Assembly (NCBI GenBank): GCA_024401115.1
Contig: JAKSLP010000013.1
Span: forward strand, 1 to 58,893
Source of the DNA: Bacteroidaceae bacterium
GTDB lineage: Bacteria; Bacteroidota; Bacteroidia; Bacteroidales; Bacteroidaceae
Length of the DNA stretch: 58,893 nucleotides
Reading direction: 5' to 3'
How positions within the stretch are numbered: the stretch's first letter is position 1; each line of letters opens with the position of its first letter. Both the position numbers and the translations under genes were made by a program. Below are positions 36,168 through 44,292 of this stretch, in pieces. The notes below the pieces were generated by a model. The model worked only from the letters and a program-made list of their open reading frames with translations. It searched no databases and was not told where the DNA came from.

Positions 36168-37603
36168 TGATTGTGAAAACGATGAAAAGACTGACCGTAT
36201 CTCTGGCGCTGATGATTGCATCGGTAGCCGCACAGGCAAAAGTGACTTTGCCTGATCAGATAAGTGACAATATGGTACTGCAGCAGCAGTCCGAAGCCCG
36301 CCTGTGGGGATGGGCAAAAGCCGGTGCTACGGTACAGATTACTACCTCATGGAATGCACCTGCTGTGTCGGTAAAGGCTGATTCCAACGGTAAATGGGTG
36401 GCTTCTGTAAAAACTCCAGCTGCCAGTTATGCACCGCAGACTTTGACTATTAGTGACGGTGAGCCTGTAACGCTGAAGGATGTATTAATCGGAGAGGTGT
36501 GGTTTGCTTCTGGACAGAGCAATATGGATATGCCGTTGGATGGCTATTGGAATTGCCCTATTGAAGGAGGAAATCAAACCATTGCCACTGCCGGTCAGTA
36601 TAAGGGAAAAATCCGTTTTGCCACATTGGCACACAGTGGCAGCTTTACTCCTCAGGACAAGGTTACTGGTACCTGGAAGGATTGTAATGCGGAGAATGCT
36701 CGCTGGTTTGGTGCAACTGCCTTTTATTTTGCTGAAAACCTGCAGCGCATACTCGACGTGCCGGTTGGCATTATGAACAGTGCCTGGGGGGGTAGCCGTG
36801 TGGAAGGCTGGTTGCCTGCCGAGGTGCTGAAGACCTATCCAGGAGAGCCTTATACCGAGCAGGAAATTGTCAAGCAGCAGCAGGAGTATCTGCGCTCCGA
36901 GATTATGTATAACGGTGTGCTTCATCCGGTTATCGGTTACACGGTCAAGGGATTTATCTGGTATCAGGGATGCAGTAACGTCAGTTCATCGGATACCTAT
37001 GCCGACCGTTTCGCCCAGATGATTACGCTGTGGCGTCAGTGGTGGGGACAGGGCGATCTGCCATTCTACTATGTAGAGGTGGCTCCATATAATTATGGCG
37101 AGGGTACTGATGTCGGTGCCATTCTCCGTGAGGCTCAGTACAAGACTCAGTTCATGGTTCCAAATGCCGCTATGGTTTGCACAAACGACTTGGTAAGCCC
37201 ATGGGAGGTAAACCAGATTCATCCTAAGAACAAGCAGGATGTGGGACGCCGCCTGAGTTATTTGGCGCTGAACAATACTTACGGCTTCAGCGGCATACGC
37301 TGCAAGGGCCCTGAATATCAGTCCATGGAGGTAAAGGATGGAAAGGCTATCGTAACCTTCCGCTATGCCGATGAGGGATTCAGCCGCATGCAGGATGTGG
37401 AGGGATTCGAGATTTGCGGAGCAGATAAGCAGTTTGTCAAGGCTGAGGTTCTGATTGATCCGGCCGACCGCCGAAATCTTATTATTTCAAGTCCAAAGGT
37501 GCAGCAGCCTGTGGCAGTTCGGTATGCCTTCCATAATTTCTCACCTGGCAATATGGCCAATATTCATGGCCTTCCGGTAGTGCCGTTCCGTACTGATAAG
37601 TAA
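36167..37603 (+). CDS. SGNH-type carbohydrate acetylesterase (sialate O-acetylesterase family)
   Basis: Secreted esterase of 478 residues from the SASA/NanS-like family. In this operon it most likely removes O-acetyl groups from acetylated mannan or glucomannan rather than sialic acid. A signal peptide ends near VAAQAK (about residue 26). The catalytic Ser is S118 in GEVWFASGQSNMDMPLDG, with GFIWYQGCSN (the GxxWxQG block) and the C-terminal His in VNQIHPKNKQDVGRRL. Its ATG overlaps the epimerase stop as TAATG, so translation is probably coupled; a second ATG (36182) would give a more compact signal peptide. The operon ends here with no obvious hairpin terminator. Confidence 0.9.
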   Translation: MIVKTMKRLTVSLALMIASVAAQAKVTLPDQISDNMVLQQQSEARLWGWAKAGATVQITTSWNAPAVSVKADSNGKWVASVKTPAASYAPQTLTISDGEPVTLKDVLIGEVWFASGQSNMDMPLDGYWNCPIEGGNQTIATAGQYKGKIRFATLAHSGSFTPQDKVTGTWKDCNAENARWFGATAFYFAENLQRILDVPVGIMNSAWGGSRVEGWLPAEVLKTYPGEPYTEQEIVKQQQEYLRSEIMYNGVLHPVIGYTVKGFIWYQGCSNVSSSDTYADRFAQMITLWRQWWGQGDLPFYYVEVAPYNYGEGTDVGAILREAQYKTQFMVPNAAMVCTNDLVSPWEVNQIHPKNKQDVGRRLSYLALNNTYGFSGIRCKGPEYQSMEVKDGKAIVTFRYADEGFSRMQDVEGFEICGADKQFVKAEVLIDPADRRNLIISSPKVQQPVAVRYAFHNFSPGNMANIHGLPVVPFRTDK

Positions 37604-37639
37604 TTTGTCAAGCTCTTTTTGCTGTTTTCTTTCAATTTG

Positions 37640-37671
37640 TTTGAATTTCTCGTTGGTTATTTGTATTTTTG
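37640..37671 (+). promoter_or_regulatory. promoter of the ATP-grasp/hydrolase pair
   Basis: TTTG (37640-37643), 20-base spacer and TATTTTTG (37664-37671) match the Bacteroidetes consensus, placing transcription start about 40 bases before the ATP-grasp ATG. Confidence 0.7.
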
Positions 37672-37715
37672 CGAAATTATAGCGAAAATAATTATAATTT
37701 GAAACGATAAGAGAT

Positions 37716-38912
37716 ATGAATTTCATCTTTATTTCACCGAACTTCCCTCAGAAATATTGGCAGTTCTGTGCAGCATTGAAGAAAAACGGCGTTAATGTGT
37801 TTGGTATTGCCGATGCTCCATACGATGAGCTGGTTCCAGAGTTGAAGAGTGCACTGACCGAGTACTACCGTGTGGACAACATGGAGGATTACAACCAGAT
37901 GTACCGTGCTGTGGCTTATTTTGCCTTCAAGTACGGCCGTATCGACTGGTTGGAGTCTAACAACGAGTATTGGCTGGAGCAGGATGCCCGACTGCGTACC
38001 GATTTTAATATCTGTTCCGGCATTAAGACCGATAGGATTGACAGCATCAAGGAGAAATCCGAGATGAAGAAATACTATGCCAAGGGCGGTATCCGTACTG
38101 CCCGTCAGATCAAGGCTTCTGAAGGTTTGGAGGCTGTTCTGCATTTCGGTACCGAGGCTGGCTACCCATTGTTCAGCAAGCCTGATGTGGGCGTGGGTGC
38201 CGGTGGCGCGCATAAGTTGAATAATGAGGATGAGGTACGCCGCTTCTTCAAGAACACTCCTCTGGCTGAATGCTACGTTATCGAGGAGTTCGTTACCGGT
38301 AACATCTGTACTTACGATGCCATCATCGACAGCAACAGCAATCCGCTGTTCGAGAGCATGTGCGTATGCCCTCCATCTATCGCTGATATTGTTAACAACA
38401 ATTTGGATTCCACTTATTTCGTTGAGCAGCACATGAGCGAGAACCTTCGCTTCTGGGGCCGCCGTACCGTAAAGGCATTCGAGGTGAAGAGCCGTTTCGT
38501 GCACCTGGAGTTCTTCTGTCTGGACCGTGCTCACAAGGGCTTGGGCGATGAGGGCGACTTCGTGGCACTGGAGGTGAACATGCGTCCTGGTGGCGGTTAT
38601 ACTCCTGATATGATCAACTATGCACACAGTGCCGATGTTTATCAGATCTGGGCCGATATGATTGCCTTTGATAAGCGTCAGACTCCAGATAATAACGATG
38701 ATTACTTCTGTGTATACTCAGGTCGCCGCGACGGTGTGGAGTATGTGCTGAGCCATGAGGAGATTATGGAGAAGTACCGCTATGCACTGTGCATGTGGGA
38801 CCGTGTGCCAGATGTTCTGTCGGGTGCTATGGGTAACCAGAGCTATATCGGACGTTTCAAGACCATCGAGGAGCGTGATGAGTTCCTGTGGGATACTACT
38901 AACCGTAAATAA
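37716..38912 (+). CDS. ATP-grasp superfamily ligase of unknown substrate
   Basis: Cytoplasmic 398-residue ATP-grasp enzyme, a fold that joins a carboxylate to an amine or thiol through an acyl-phosphate. A Rossmann-like pre-ATP-grasp domain (NFIFISPNFPQKYWQF) is followed by the ATP-binding part: K155 in YPLFSKPDVGVGAGG (glycine-rich loop), YVIEEFVTGNICTYD, and the metal-binding E286 and N288 in VALEVNMRPGGGYTPD. HLEFFCLDRAHK and a Tyr/Trp-rich C-terminus (FCVYSGRRDGVEYVL) complete it. I do not recognise a named enzyme. It is six bases ahead of an alpha/beta-hydrolase gene under one promoter and terminator, so the two probably act on the same molecule. A peptide-like small molecule or protein tag is one possibility. 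Confidence 0.85.
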   Translation: MNFIFISPNFPQKYWQFCAALKKNGVNVFGIADAPYDELVPELKSALTEYYRVDNMEDYNQMYRAVAYFAFKYGRIDWLESNNEYWLEQDARLRTDFNICSGIKTDRIDSIKEKSEMKKYYAKGGIRTARQIKASEGLEAVLHFGTEAGYPLFSKPDVGVGAGGAHKLNNEDEVRRFFKNTPLAECYVIEEFVTGNICTYDAIIDSNSNPLFESMCVCPPSIADIVNNNLDSTYFVEQHMSENLRFWGRRTVKAFEVKSRFVHLEFFCLDRAHKGLGDEGDFVALEVNMRPGGGYTPDMINYAHSADVYQIWADMIAFDKRQTPDNNDDYFCVYSGRRDGVEYVLSHEEIMEKYRYALCMWDRVPDVLSGAMGNQSYIGRFKTIEERDEFLWDTTNRK

Positions 38913-38918
38913 CCGATT

Positions 38919-39653
38919 ATGCGCGTAGAATATCATAAGTCGTGGAGTAACCATCTGTGGCGTGACATGGAGTACAAGACCTACGGTGACCGTGGTCATG
39001 CGTTGCTGGTGTTCCCTTCTCAGGACGGCCGTTTCTGGGATATGGAGGGATTCAACATGATTCATGTCATGTCTCCATTCATCGAACAGGGCCGCATCCG
39101 TGTCATCTGCTGTGACGGCATCGATTGGGAGGCCTTATCCAGCAAGGATTGGGATAAGGGCAAGCGTATGTGGATGCAGGAGCGCTACTTCCGCTACATC
39201 ACCGAGGAACTGATACCCGAGGTAAGTTATTGGCAGGGTGAGACCTTCATGTGTACAGGTTGTAGCCTGGGTGCCTATCAGGCAGCCAACTCGTTCTTCC
39301 GCCGTCCGGATATCTTCGACACTGTCATCGCTCTGAGCGGTCTGTACGATACCCGTTACTTCATGGGCGACTACTGCGATGATAATGTATATAACAACTC
39401 GCCATTGCGCTATCTGCGCAACATGCCAAGCGATCATTACTATTGGGATATGTACCGTAACCGACGTATCGTGGTTTGTATCGGTCAGGGAAAATGGGAG
39501 GATGACGGCCTGCCTGAGACCCGTGAGCTGGATACCATCCTGCACGAGCATGGTGTGAACAATTCGTGGTTTGAGTATTGGGGAACCGATGTTTATCACG
39601 ATTGGCCATGGTGGCGCAAACAGATAGTTTACTTTTTAGAGAGATTAGTGTAA
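38919..39653 (+). CDS. alpha/beta-hydrolase (esterase D-like), partner of ATP-grasp
   Basis: A 244-residue cytoplasmic hydrolase of the putative-esterase family. The nucleophile elbow is GCSLG with S116 (MCTGCSLGAYQAANSFFRRP), followed by the usual helix; H227 in GTDVYHDWPWW is the probable catalytic His and an Asp in GKWEDDGLP the acid. There is no signal peptide, unlike secreted esterases of this family such as mycolyltransferases or feruloyl esterases. Tight coupling to the ATP-grasp gene (6-base gap, shared promoter and terminator) implies a shared substrate: it could cleave or transfer the ester or amide that the ligase makes, or prepare its acyl donor. Confidence 0.85.
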   Translation: MRVEYHKSWSNHLWRDMEYKTYGDRGHALLVFPSQDGRFWDMEGFNMIHVMSPFIEQGRIRVICCDGIDWEALSSKDWDKGKRMWMQERYFRYITEELIPEVSYWQGETFMCTGCSLGAYQAANSFFRRPDIFDTVIALSGLYDTRYFMGDYCDDNVYNNSPLRYLRNMPSDHYYWDMYRNRRIVVCIGQGKWEDDGLPETRELDTILHEHGVNNSWFEYWGTDVYHDWPWWRKQIVYFLERLV

Positions 39654-39658
39654 AAACA

Positions 39659-39688
39659 ATAAAAGCTCCCGGTTTCGGGAGCTTTTAT
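39659..39688. terminator. bidirectional terminator after the ATP-grasp/hydrolase operon
   Basis: ATAAAAGCTCCCG (39659-39671) and CGGGAGCTTTTAT (39676-39688) form a 13-bp stem with loop GTTT. T-runs lie on both sides, serving the plus-strand operon and the convergent M16 gene, whose stop is at 39704. Confidence 0.92.
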
Positions 39689-39703
39689 TTGTATAGTGAG
39701 CAA

Positions 39704-40930
39704 TCATTGATAAATCAGTGATGTCAGTTTGTCTGCAGCAAAGACCTCTGATGCTATCTGCTGCAGGTCTTGGGCAGTGATGGCATTGATGCGCTGGTAG
39801 ATCTCTTCCATTTCCTCGGTCTTTCCATAGTGCAGATAGGCCTTGGCTAAGTCCAGCACATTGTTCTCAAAATTATCACAGGCCACTACCAGCTGGCCTT
39901 TCAGCTGCTGCTTGGCGGCATTCAACTGGTTCTGGCTCAAAGGGGTGTCAATCAGTTTCTTCAATTCGGAACGGCAGATGCGCAGACACTTGTCTACATC
40001 ATCGGTATCGCAACCGAAGTAAATGCTGAAAGTTCCTGTATCGGTATAGTTGGTCAGGTTGCTCTCCACATTATACACCAATCCTCTGCGCTCACGCAGG
40101 GCCAGGTTCAGGCGGCTGTTCATACCCGGTCCTCCCAATAGGTTATTCAGCACATACAGGCCGGTACGCTTGCCCTGAACGGCATCAAAGGCCCTGCCGC
40201 CCAGCATGACATGGGCCTGATGGGTGTCGCGGTGACTGACAATCTGCTGAGGGGCATAAGGGGCTGGAGCTACACGCTGCGGATGCACATCGCCCGCACA
40301 CACACCTGCACGGGTCATCATACGGTTCATGATTTTCACCACGTTATCGAACGACTCACTGGTGCGCACAAAGAACACCATGTTCTGAGCCTGATAGTAC
40401 CGCTTCACAAAGCGGAGGGCATCCTCCGAGGTGTATTCGCGCAAACGGTCCGGATTGCCCAGTATGTTGCGTCCCAGCGGATGACCGTGGTAGATCAAAT
40501 CCTCAAACTCATCGAAAATCAGTTCCGAGGGTGAGTCCTCGTAACTCTGGATTTCATCGATGATAACCTCCACCTCCTTGTCTATCTCATTCTGTGGGAA
40601 GGTGCTGTTGAAGACAATATCCACCAGCAGCTCTGCGGCACGCTGGAAATGATGGGTTGGCACTGCCGCATAGACGGTGGTGTCCTCCTTGGTGGTGAAC
40701 GCATTCAGGTCACCGCCCACACTTTCCAGACGGTTCAGGATATGCCAGGCACGGCGGTGCGTGGTGCCCTTGAATAGCAGATGTTCAATGAAATGGGCCA
40801 TACCGCTCTCATCGGCATGCTCGTCACGGGTTCCCGCATCTATGCAGAAACCGCAATAAGTCACGTCGGTAGCAGACGATGTGTGCACCAAACGAAGTCC
40901 GCAGGGCAGTGTTATTGTACGGTAGGCCAT
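39704..40930 (-). CDS. M16 family zinc peptidase
   Basis: Cytoplasmic 408-residue metallopeptidase of the insulinase/processing-peptidase family. The inverted zinc motif HFIEHLLFKGT (HxxEH) lies near residue 48 and the third ligand glutamate is in EVEVIIDEIQSYEDSPSE, 70-80 residues later. The first M16 domain is followed by the inactive second domain (GGPGMNSRLNLALRERRGLV, the R/Y motif). No signal peptide is present. It is a single half (about 45 kDa), as in bacterial M16B enzymes that form homodimers. Monocistronic, -7 box TACCTTTG (40957-40950), convergent with the esterase gene. Substrate unknown; peptide clean-up is usual for such enzymes. Confidence 0.93.
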   Translation of the reverse strand: MAYRTITLPCGLRLVHTSSATDVTYCGFCIDAGTRDEHADESGMAHFIEHLLFKGTTHRRAWHILNRLESVGGDLNAFTTKEDTTVYAAVPTHHFQRAAELLVDIVFNSTFPQNEIDKEVEVIIDEIQSYEDSPSELIFDEFEDLIYHGHPLGRNILGNPDRLREYTSEDALRFVKRYYQAQNMVFFVRTSESFDNVVKIMNRMMTRAGVCAGDVHPQRVAPAPYAPQQIVSHRDTHQAHVMLGGRAFDAVQGKRTGLYVLNNLLGGPGMNSRLNLALRERRGLVYNVESNLTNYTDTGTFSIYFGCDTDDVDKCLRICRSELKKLIDTPLSQNQLNAAKQQLKGQLVVACDNFENNVLDLAKAYLHYGKTEEMEEIYQRINAITAQDLQQIASEVFAADKLTSLIYQ

Positions 40931-40949
40931 GTTTTTTCAAATTTCCGGG

Positions 40950-40978
40950 CAAAGGTACAAAGTTTTTTTGTATTTTTG
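40950..40978. promoter_or_regulatory. divergent -7 boxes for M16 and Cys-rich genes
   Basis: TACCTTTG on the minus strand (40957-40950) faces the M16 gene; TATTTTTG on the plus strand (40971-40978) faces the small Cys-rich gene at 41007. Thirteen bases separate the two boxes, so the polymerases would compete for the same region. Confidence 0.5.
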
Positions 40979-41006
40979 CGAGATAATTGCAATTCGAATT
41001 GTTTTA

Positions 41007-41165
41007 ATGCAAGAGATATTAGTAGGAATCATCGTCTCGGCAGCGATTGCCTGGACGCTATGGAATCTATACGGTCAACTGACCGGTAAGAAAAAGTGTA
41101 ACTGTGCAGATGGAAAAGGTCACTGCGGTGGAGCCCCCAAATGCCCTAATTTAAAATCAGAATGA
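41007..41165 (+). CDS. FeoB-associated Cys-rich membrane protein-like small protein
   Basis: A 52-residue protein with one TM helix (about 4-24, EILVGIIVSAAIAWTLWNLY) followed by a Lys/Cys tail KKKCNCADGKGHCGGAPKC containing four cysteines. Small proteins of this shape usually accompany the iron transporter FeoB and may deliver or sense Fe or Cu; here no feo gene is near. A longer reading from 40929 has no better start and runs through the promoter, so the ATG at 41007 is used. Its TGA overlaps the ATG of the helicase gene as ATGA, so translation is coupled. A role in iron or thiol handling is inferred only from family resemblance. Confidence 0.8.
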   Translation: MQEILVGIIVSAAIAWTLWNLYGQLTGKKKCNCADGKGHCGGAPKCPNLKSE

Positions 41166-43177
41166 AGACATTTGAACAACTGGGACTTTCAGAAGAGTTA
41201 TTAAAGGCCATTACCGAGATGGGGTATGAGCAACCCATGCCTGTACAGGAGGAGGTTATCCCTTATCTTTTAGGCGAAGACAATGATGTGGTGGCACTGG
41301 CACAGACTGGAACCGGAAAGACTGCCGCCTATGGCCTTCCGCTGATTCAGATGACTGATGTGGAATTCGTGGCTCCGCAGGCGCTGATTCTCTGCCCAAC
41401 CCGCGAGCTCTGCCTGCAGATAGCCAGCGACCTTACTGATTATTCCAAATACATCGACGGACTGAAGATTATCCCTGTTTATGGCGGAAGCAGTATCGAG
41501 AGCCAGATCCGTTCCCTGAAGCGTGGCGTGCATATCGTGGTGGCCACTCCGGGACGACTGCTGGACTTGATGCGCCGTGAGGTGGTGCAGCTGGATGCCG
41601 TTCATAATGTGGTACTGGATGAGGCCGACGAGATGCTCTCCATGGGTTTCTCGGAGGATTTGACTTCTATCCTTGCCGCTGTTCCTGAAAACCGGAACAC
41701 CTTGCTGTTCTCGGCTACCATGAGTGCCGAAATCAGCCGTATCTCCAAGAATTACCTGCGCAATGCCAAGGAGATTGTCATCGGAACCAAGAACGAGGGT
41801 TCCAAGAATGTGAGCCATATCGCTTATCTGGTACATGCCAAGGACAAGTATCTGGCCCTGAAGCGGATTGTGGATTTCTACCCTAAGATATATGGTATCG
41901 TTTTCTGCCGCACCCGTATGGAGACGGCGGAGATAGCCGACAAACTGATCCAGGACGGTTACAGCTCGGATGCTCTGCATGGTGACTTGAGCCAGCAGCA
42001 GCGCGACCTGACCATGCAGAAGTTCCGTCAGCACCGCATCCAGTTGCTGGTGGCTACCGATGTGGCGGCCCGAGGATTGGACGTGGATGATCTGACTCAT
42101 GTCATCAACTACGGTTTCCCGGATGACATCGAGGTGTATACCCACCGAAGCGGACGTACCGGACGTGCCGACAAGAAGGGTATTAGTATCGCTATCATTC
42201 ATGTGCGTGAGAAGGGTAAGCTCCGTGCCATCGAGGACGTGATTAAGAAGAAGTTTGAGATGGGTGTCATTCCTAGCGGTGAGCAGATTTGTGAAAAGCA
42301 ACTGTATAAGACCATCGATGACATTGAGCGTGCTGAGGTGAACGACGAGGAGATTGAGAAGTTCCTGCCGGATGTGTACCGCAAGCTGGAATGGCTCAGC
42401 AAGGAGGACCTGATCAAGCGTGTGTTGAGCCGGGAGTTCAACCGCTTTGCTGAGTATTATGCCAATGCACCTGAGATTGAGCAGCCTCAGGACAGCAAGC
42501 GCGAGCGTGGTGAAGGCGGAAGCAAGCGCCGTGGAAAGGGTTCACGTACGGCAGAATCCGGATATACCCGCCTGTTTATCAATTTGGGTAAGATGGACGG
42601 TATCATACCGGCTAAGCTGATAGACTTGCTGAATCATAACATCAAGAAGCGCATTGAAGTGGGTCGCATCGACCTGATGACCAAGTTCTCGTTCTTTGAG
42701 GTGCACGAGGAGGATACCCAGGCTGTGCTGGACGGATTGTCAAGAGCCAAGTTTAATGGCCGTCAGGTGGGCGTGGAAGTGGCAGGCAGCGAGGACGGTG
42801 AGGCAGAGGAGAAGCCTAAGCGTCAGCGTCGCAGCCGTAAGGAGGAACACCGTGAAGAGGGTGGTGGAGATTCCCGTCGCAAGCGCAGGGATGACTCCGA
42901 GAAGCCTAAGCGCCAGCGCAAAGAGGAGCGCAGGGAAGAGCCGAAGGGACGCCGCGGACGCGGTGAAGCCAGGGCTGAGGAGCGCAAGGAACGTCTGGAG
43001 CGTCAGCGTAAGGAGCGCAAGGAAAAGATGTTTCCTGCGGAGCAGAAGCGTAAGGGCAAGGACGACTGGAAGCAGTTCTTCACCCCGGAATTCAAGGAAC
43101 TGAACCTTCGTGGCGAGGAACCTGATTTCAGCGAGGAAGGCTGGGCAAAGCGCAGTAAAAAGAAGAAAAAGAAATAA
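41162..43177 (+). CDS. DEAD-box RNA helicase with DbpA-like RNA-binding domain
   Basis: ATP-dependent RNA helicase of 671 residues, likely in ribosome assembly or RNA turnover in the cold. The core has all motifs: AQTGTGKT (I), PTRELCLQIA (Ia), TPGRLLDLM (Ib), VLDEADEM (II), FSATM (III), IVFCRTRMET (IV), ARGLDVDDLTHVINY (V) and HRSGRTGRADKKG (VI). A DbpA-type RNA-recognition domain lies at about 465-545 (TRLFINLGKMDGIIPAKLID), and the last 120 residues are a very basic, low-complexity Arg/Lys/Glu tail ending KKKKKK. This layout is that of DeaD/CsdA. Coupled (ATGA) to the Cys-rich membrane protein upstream; manA follows 28 bases later. Confidence 0.95.
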   Translation: MKTFEQLGLSEELLKAITEMGYEQPMPVQEEVIPYLLGEDNDVVALAQTGTGKTAAYGLPLIQMTDVEFVAPQALILCPTRELCLQIASDLTDYSKYIDGLKIIPVYGGSSIESQIRSLKRGVHIVVATPGRLLDLMRREVVQLDAVHNVVLDEADEMLSMGFSEDLTSILAAVPENRNTLLFSATMSAEISRISKNYLRNAKEIVIGTKNEGSKNVSHIAYLVHAKDKYLALKRIVDFYPKIYGIVFCRTRMETAEIADKLIQDGYSSDALHGDLSQQQRDLTMQKFRQHRIQLLVATDVAARGLDVDDLTHVINYGFPDDIEVYTHRSGRTGRADKKGISIAIIHVREKGKLRAIEDVIKKKFEMGVIPSGEQICEKQLYKTIDDIERAEVNDEEIEKFLPDVYRKLEWLSKEDLIKRVLSREFNRFAEYYANAPEIEQPQDSKRERGEGGSKRRGKGSRTAESGYTRLFINLGKMDGIIPAKLIDLLNHNIKKRIEVGRIDLMTKFSFFEVHEEDTQAVLDGLSRAKFNGRQVGVEVAGSEDGEAEEKPKRQRRSRKEEHREEGGGDSRRKRRDDSEKPKRQRKEERREEPKGRRGRGEARAEERKERLERQRKERKEKMFPAEQKRKGKDDWKQFFTPEFKELNLRGEEPDFSEEGWAKRSKKKKKK

Positions 43178-43205
43178 AATACTAACCTTATAACAACATC
43201 CAAAA

Positions 43206-44177
43206 ATGAAACCATTAAAATTTGAACCTCTGTTGAAGTCTATCCTTTGGGGTGGCGACAAGATTATCCCATTCAAGGGCTTGGATATGGAGATGCCAAC
43301 CGTTGGCGAGAGCTGGGAAATCAGCGGTGTAAAGGGTAATGTCAGTGTAGTTGCTGAAGGCGAGTACAAGGGCCGTGACCTGAACAGCCTGGTTGAGGAG
43401 ATGAAGGGCGCACTGATCGGTGAGTCTAACTACGAGCGTTTCGGAACCGAGTTCCCATTGCTGATCAAGTTCATCGATGCTCGTCAGCCTCTTTCTATCC
43501 AGGTACATCCTACTGACGAGATTGCCCAGAAGCAGGGCAAGGGCAGCAAGGGTAAGACCGAGATGTGGTACGTGATGGAAAGTGATCCTGATGCTAAGCT
43601 GCGCAGCGGTATGAAGAGCCTGCTGACTCCTGATGAGTATGCTGCCAAGGTTGAGGATGGCACCATTACCGATGCTCTGTGCGAGTATAATGTAAAGAAC
43701 GGTGACGTATTCTTCTTGCCTGCAGGACGTATCCACAGCATTGGTGCCGGTTGCTTTATCGCAGAGATTCAGCAGACCAGCGATGTTACTTATCGTATCT
43801 ACGATTTCAAGCGCAAGGATGCTAACGGCAACGAGCGTGAGCTGCACACCGAGCTGGCTAAGGAGGCAATCAACTTCGAGGTATTCGATGAGTACCGCAC
43901 CCTGTACACTCCTGAGAAGGATGCATCGGTAGAGTTGGTAAGCTGCGATTACTTCACTACTGCAGTTTATGACCTGACCGAGCCAATGGCTATCGATTAC
44001 AGCGAACTGGACAGCTTTGTGATCTACATCTGTCTGGAAGGCAAGGCTACCCTGACCAACGAAGAGGGCGAGAGCATTGAAATTAAGGCTGGACAGAGCA
44101 TCCTGATTCCTGCCAGCACTCAGGAAATCACTGCTGTTCCTGAGGGCAACTGCAAGTTCCTCGAGACTTACGTATAA
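43206..44177 (+). CDS. manA: mannose-6-phosphate isomerase, class I
   Basis: Interconverts mannose-6-phosphate and fructose-6-phosphate. The 323-residue protein is the short type I form: LKSILWGGDKIIPF, GESWEISG, SIQVHPTDEIAQ (zinc-binding His and Glu), ADGVxx-like middle DVFFLPAGRIHSIGAGCFIA (zinc-binding His and substrate region) and AEIQQTSDVTYRIYDFKR. The C-terminal cupin-like domain is present. It feeds mannose from the mannan operon (via mannose-1-phosphate and a mutase not in the window) into glycolysis, and also supports GDP-mannose synthesis. It follows the helicase gene by 28 bases and ends before a palindromic repeat that may act as terminator. Confidence 0.94.
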   Translation: MKPLKFEPLLKSILWGGDKIIPFKGLDMEMPTVGESWEISGVKGNVSVVAEGEYKGRDLNSLVEEMKGALIGESNYERFGTEFPLLIKFIDARQPLSIQVHPTDEIAQKQGKGSKGKTEMWYVMESDPDAKLRSGMKSLLTPDEYAAKVEDGTITDALCEYNVKNGDVFFLPAGRIHSIGAGCFIAEIQQTSDVTYRIYDFKRKDANGNERELHTELAKEAINFEVFDEYRTLYTPEKDASVELVSCDYFTTAVYDLTEPMAIDYSELDSFVIYICLEGKATLTNEEGESIEIKAGQSILIPASTQEITAVPEGNCKFLETYV

Positions 44178-44188
44178 TATAAAATTAA

Positions 44189-44273
44189 TGTCATTCTGAG
44201 TGAAGCGAAGAATCTTTTTATAGCGAAGCCCTTTATTGGCTAAGAAAGATCCTTCGTTTCACTCAGGATGACA
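44189..44273. repeat. interspersed palindromic repeat, copy C
   Basis: Left arm 44189-44217 (TGTCATTCTGAGTGAAGCGA plus nine) and right arm 44245-44273 (ends TTCACTCAGGATGACA) match as inverse complements at 26 of 29 positions around a 27-base centre. It lies between the convergent manA and WbqC-like genes. It is the most regular copy of the family seen at 1451 and 2740 and could terminate or stabilise either transcript. Confidence 0.9.
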
Positions 44274-44292
44274 ATATGTTTAGTCGCTTTTA

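Noticed and set aside
41270..42301. 343-codon minus-strand frame opposite the DEAD-box helicase
   Set aside because: All helicase motifs are in the plus-strand frame. The antisense reading has no start context or domain.
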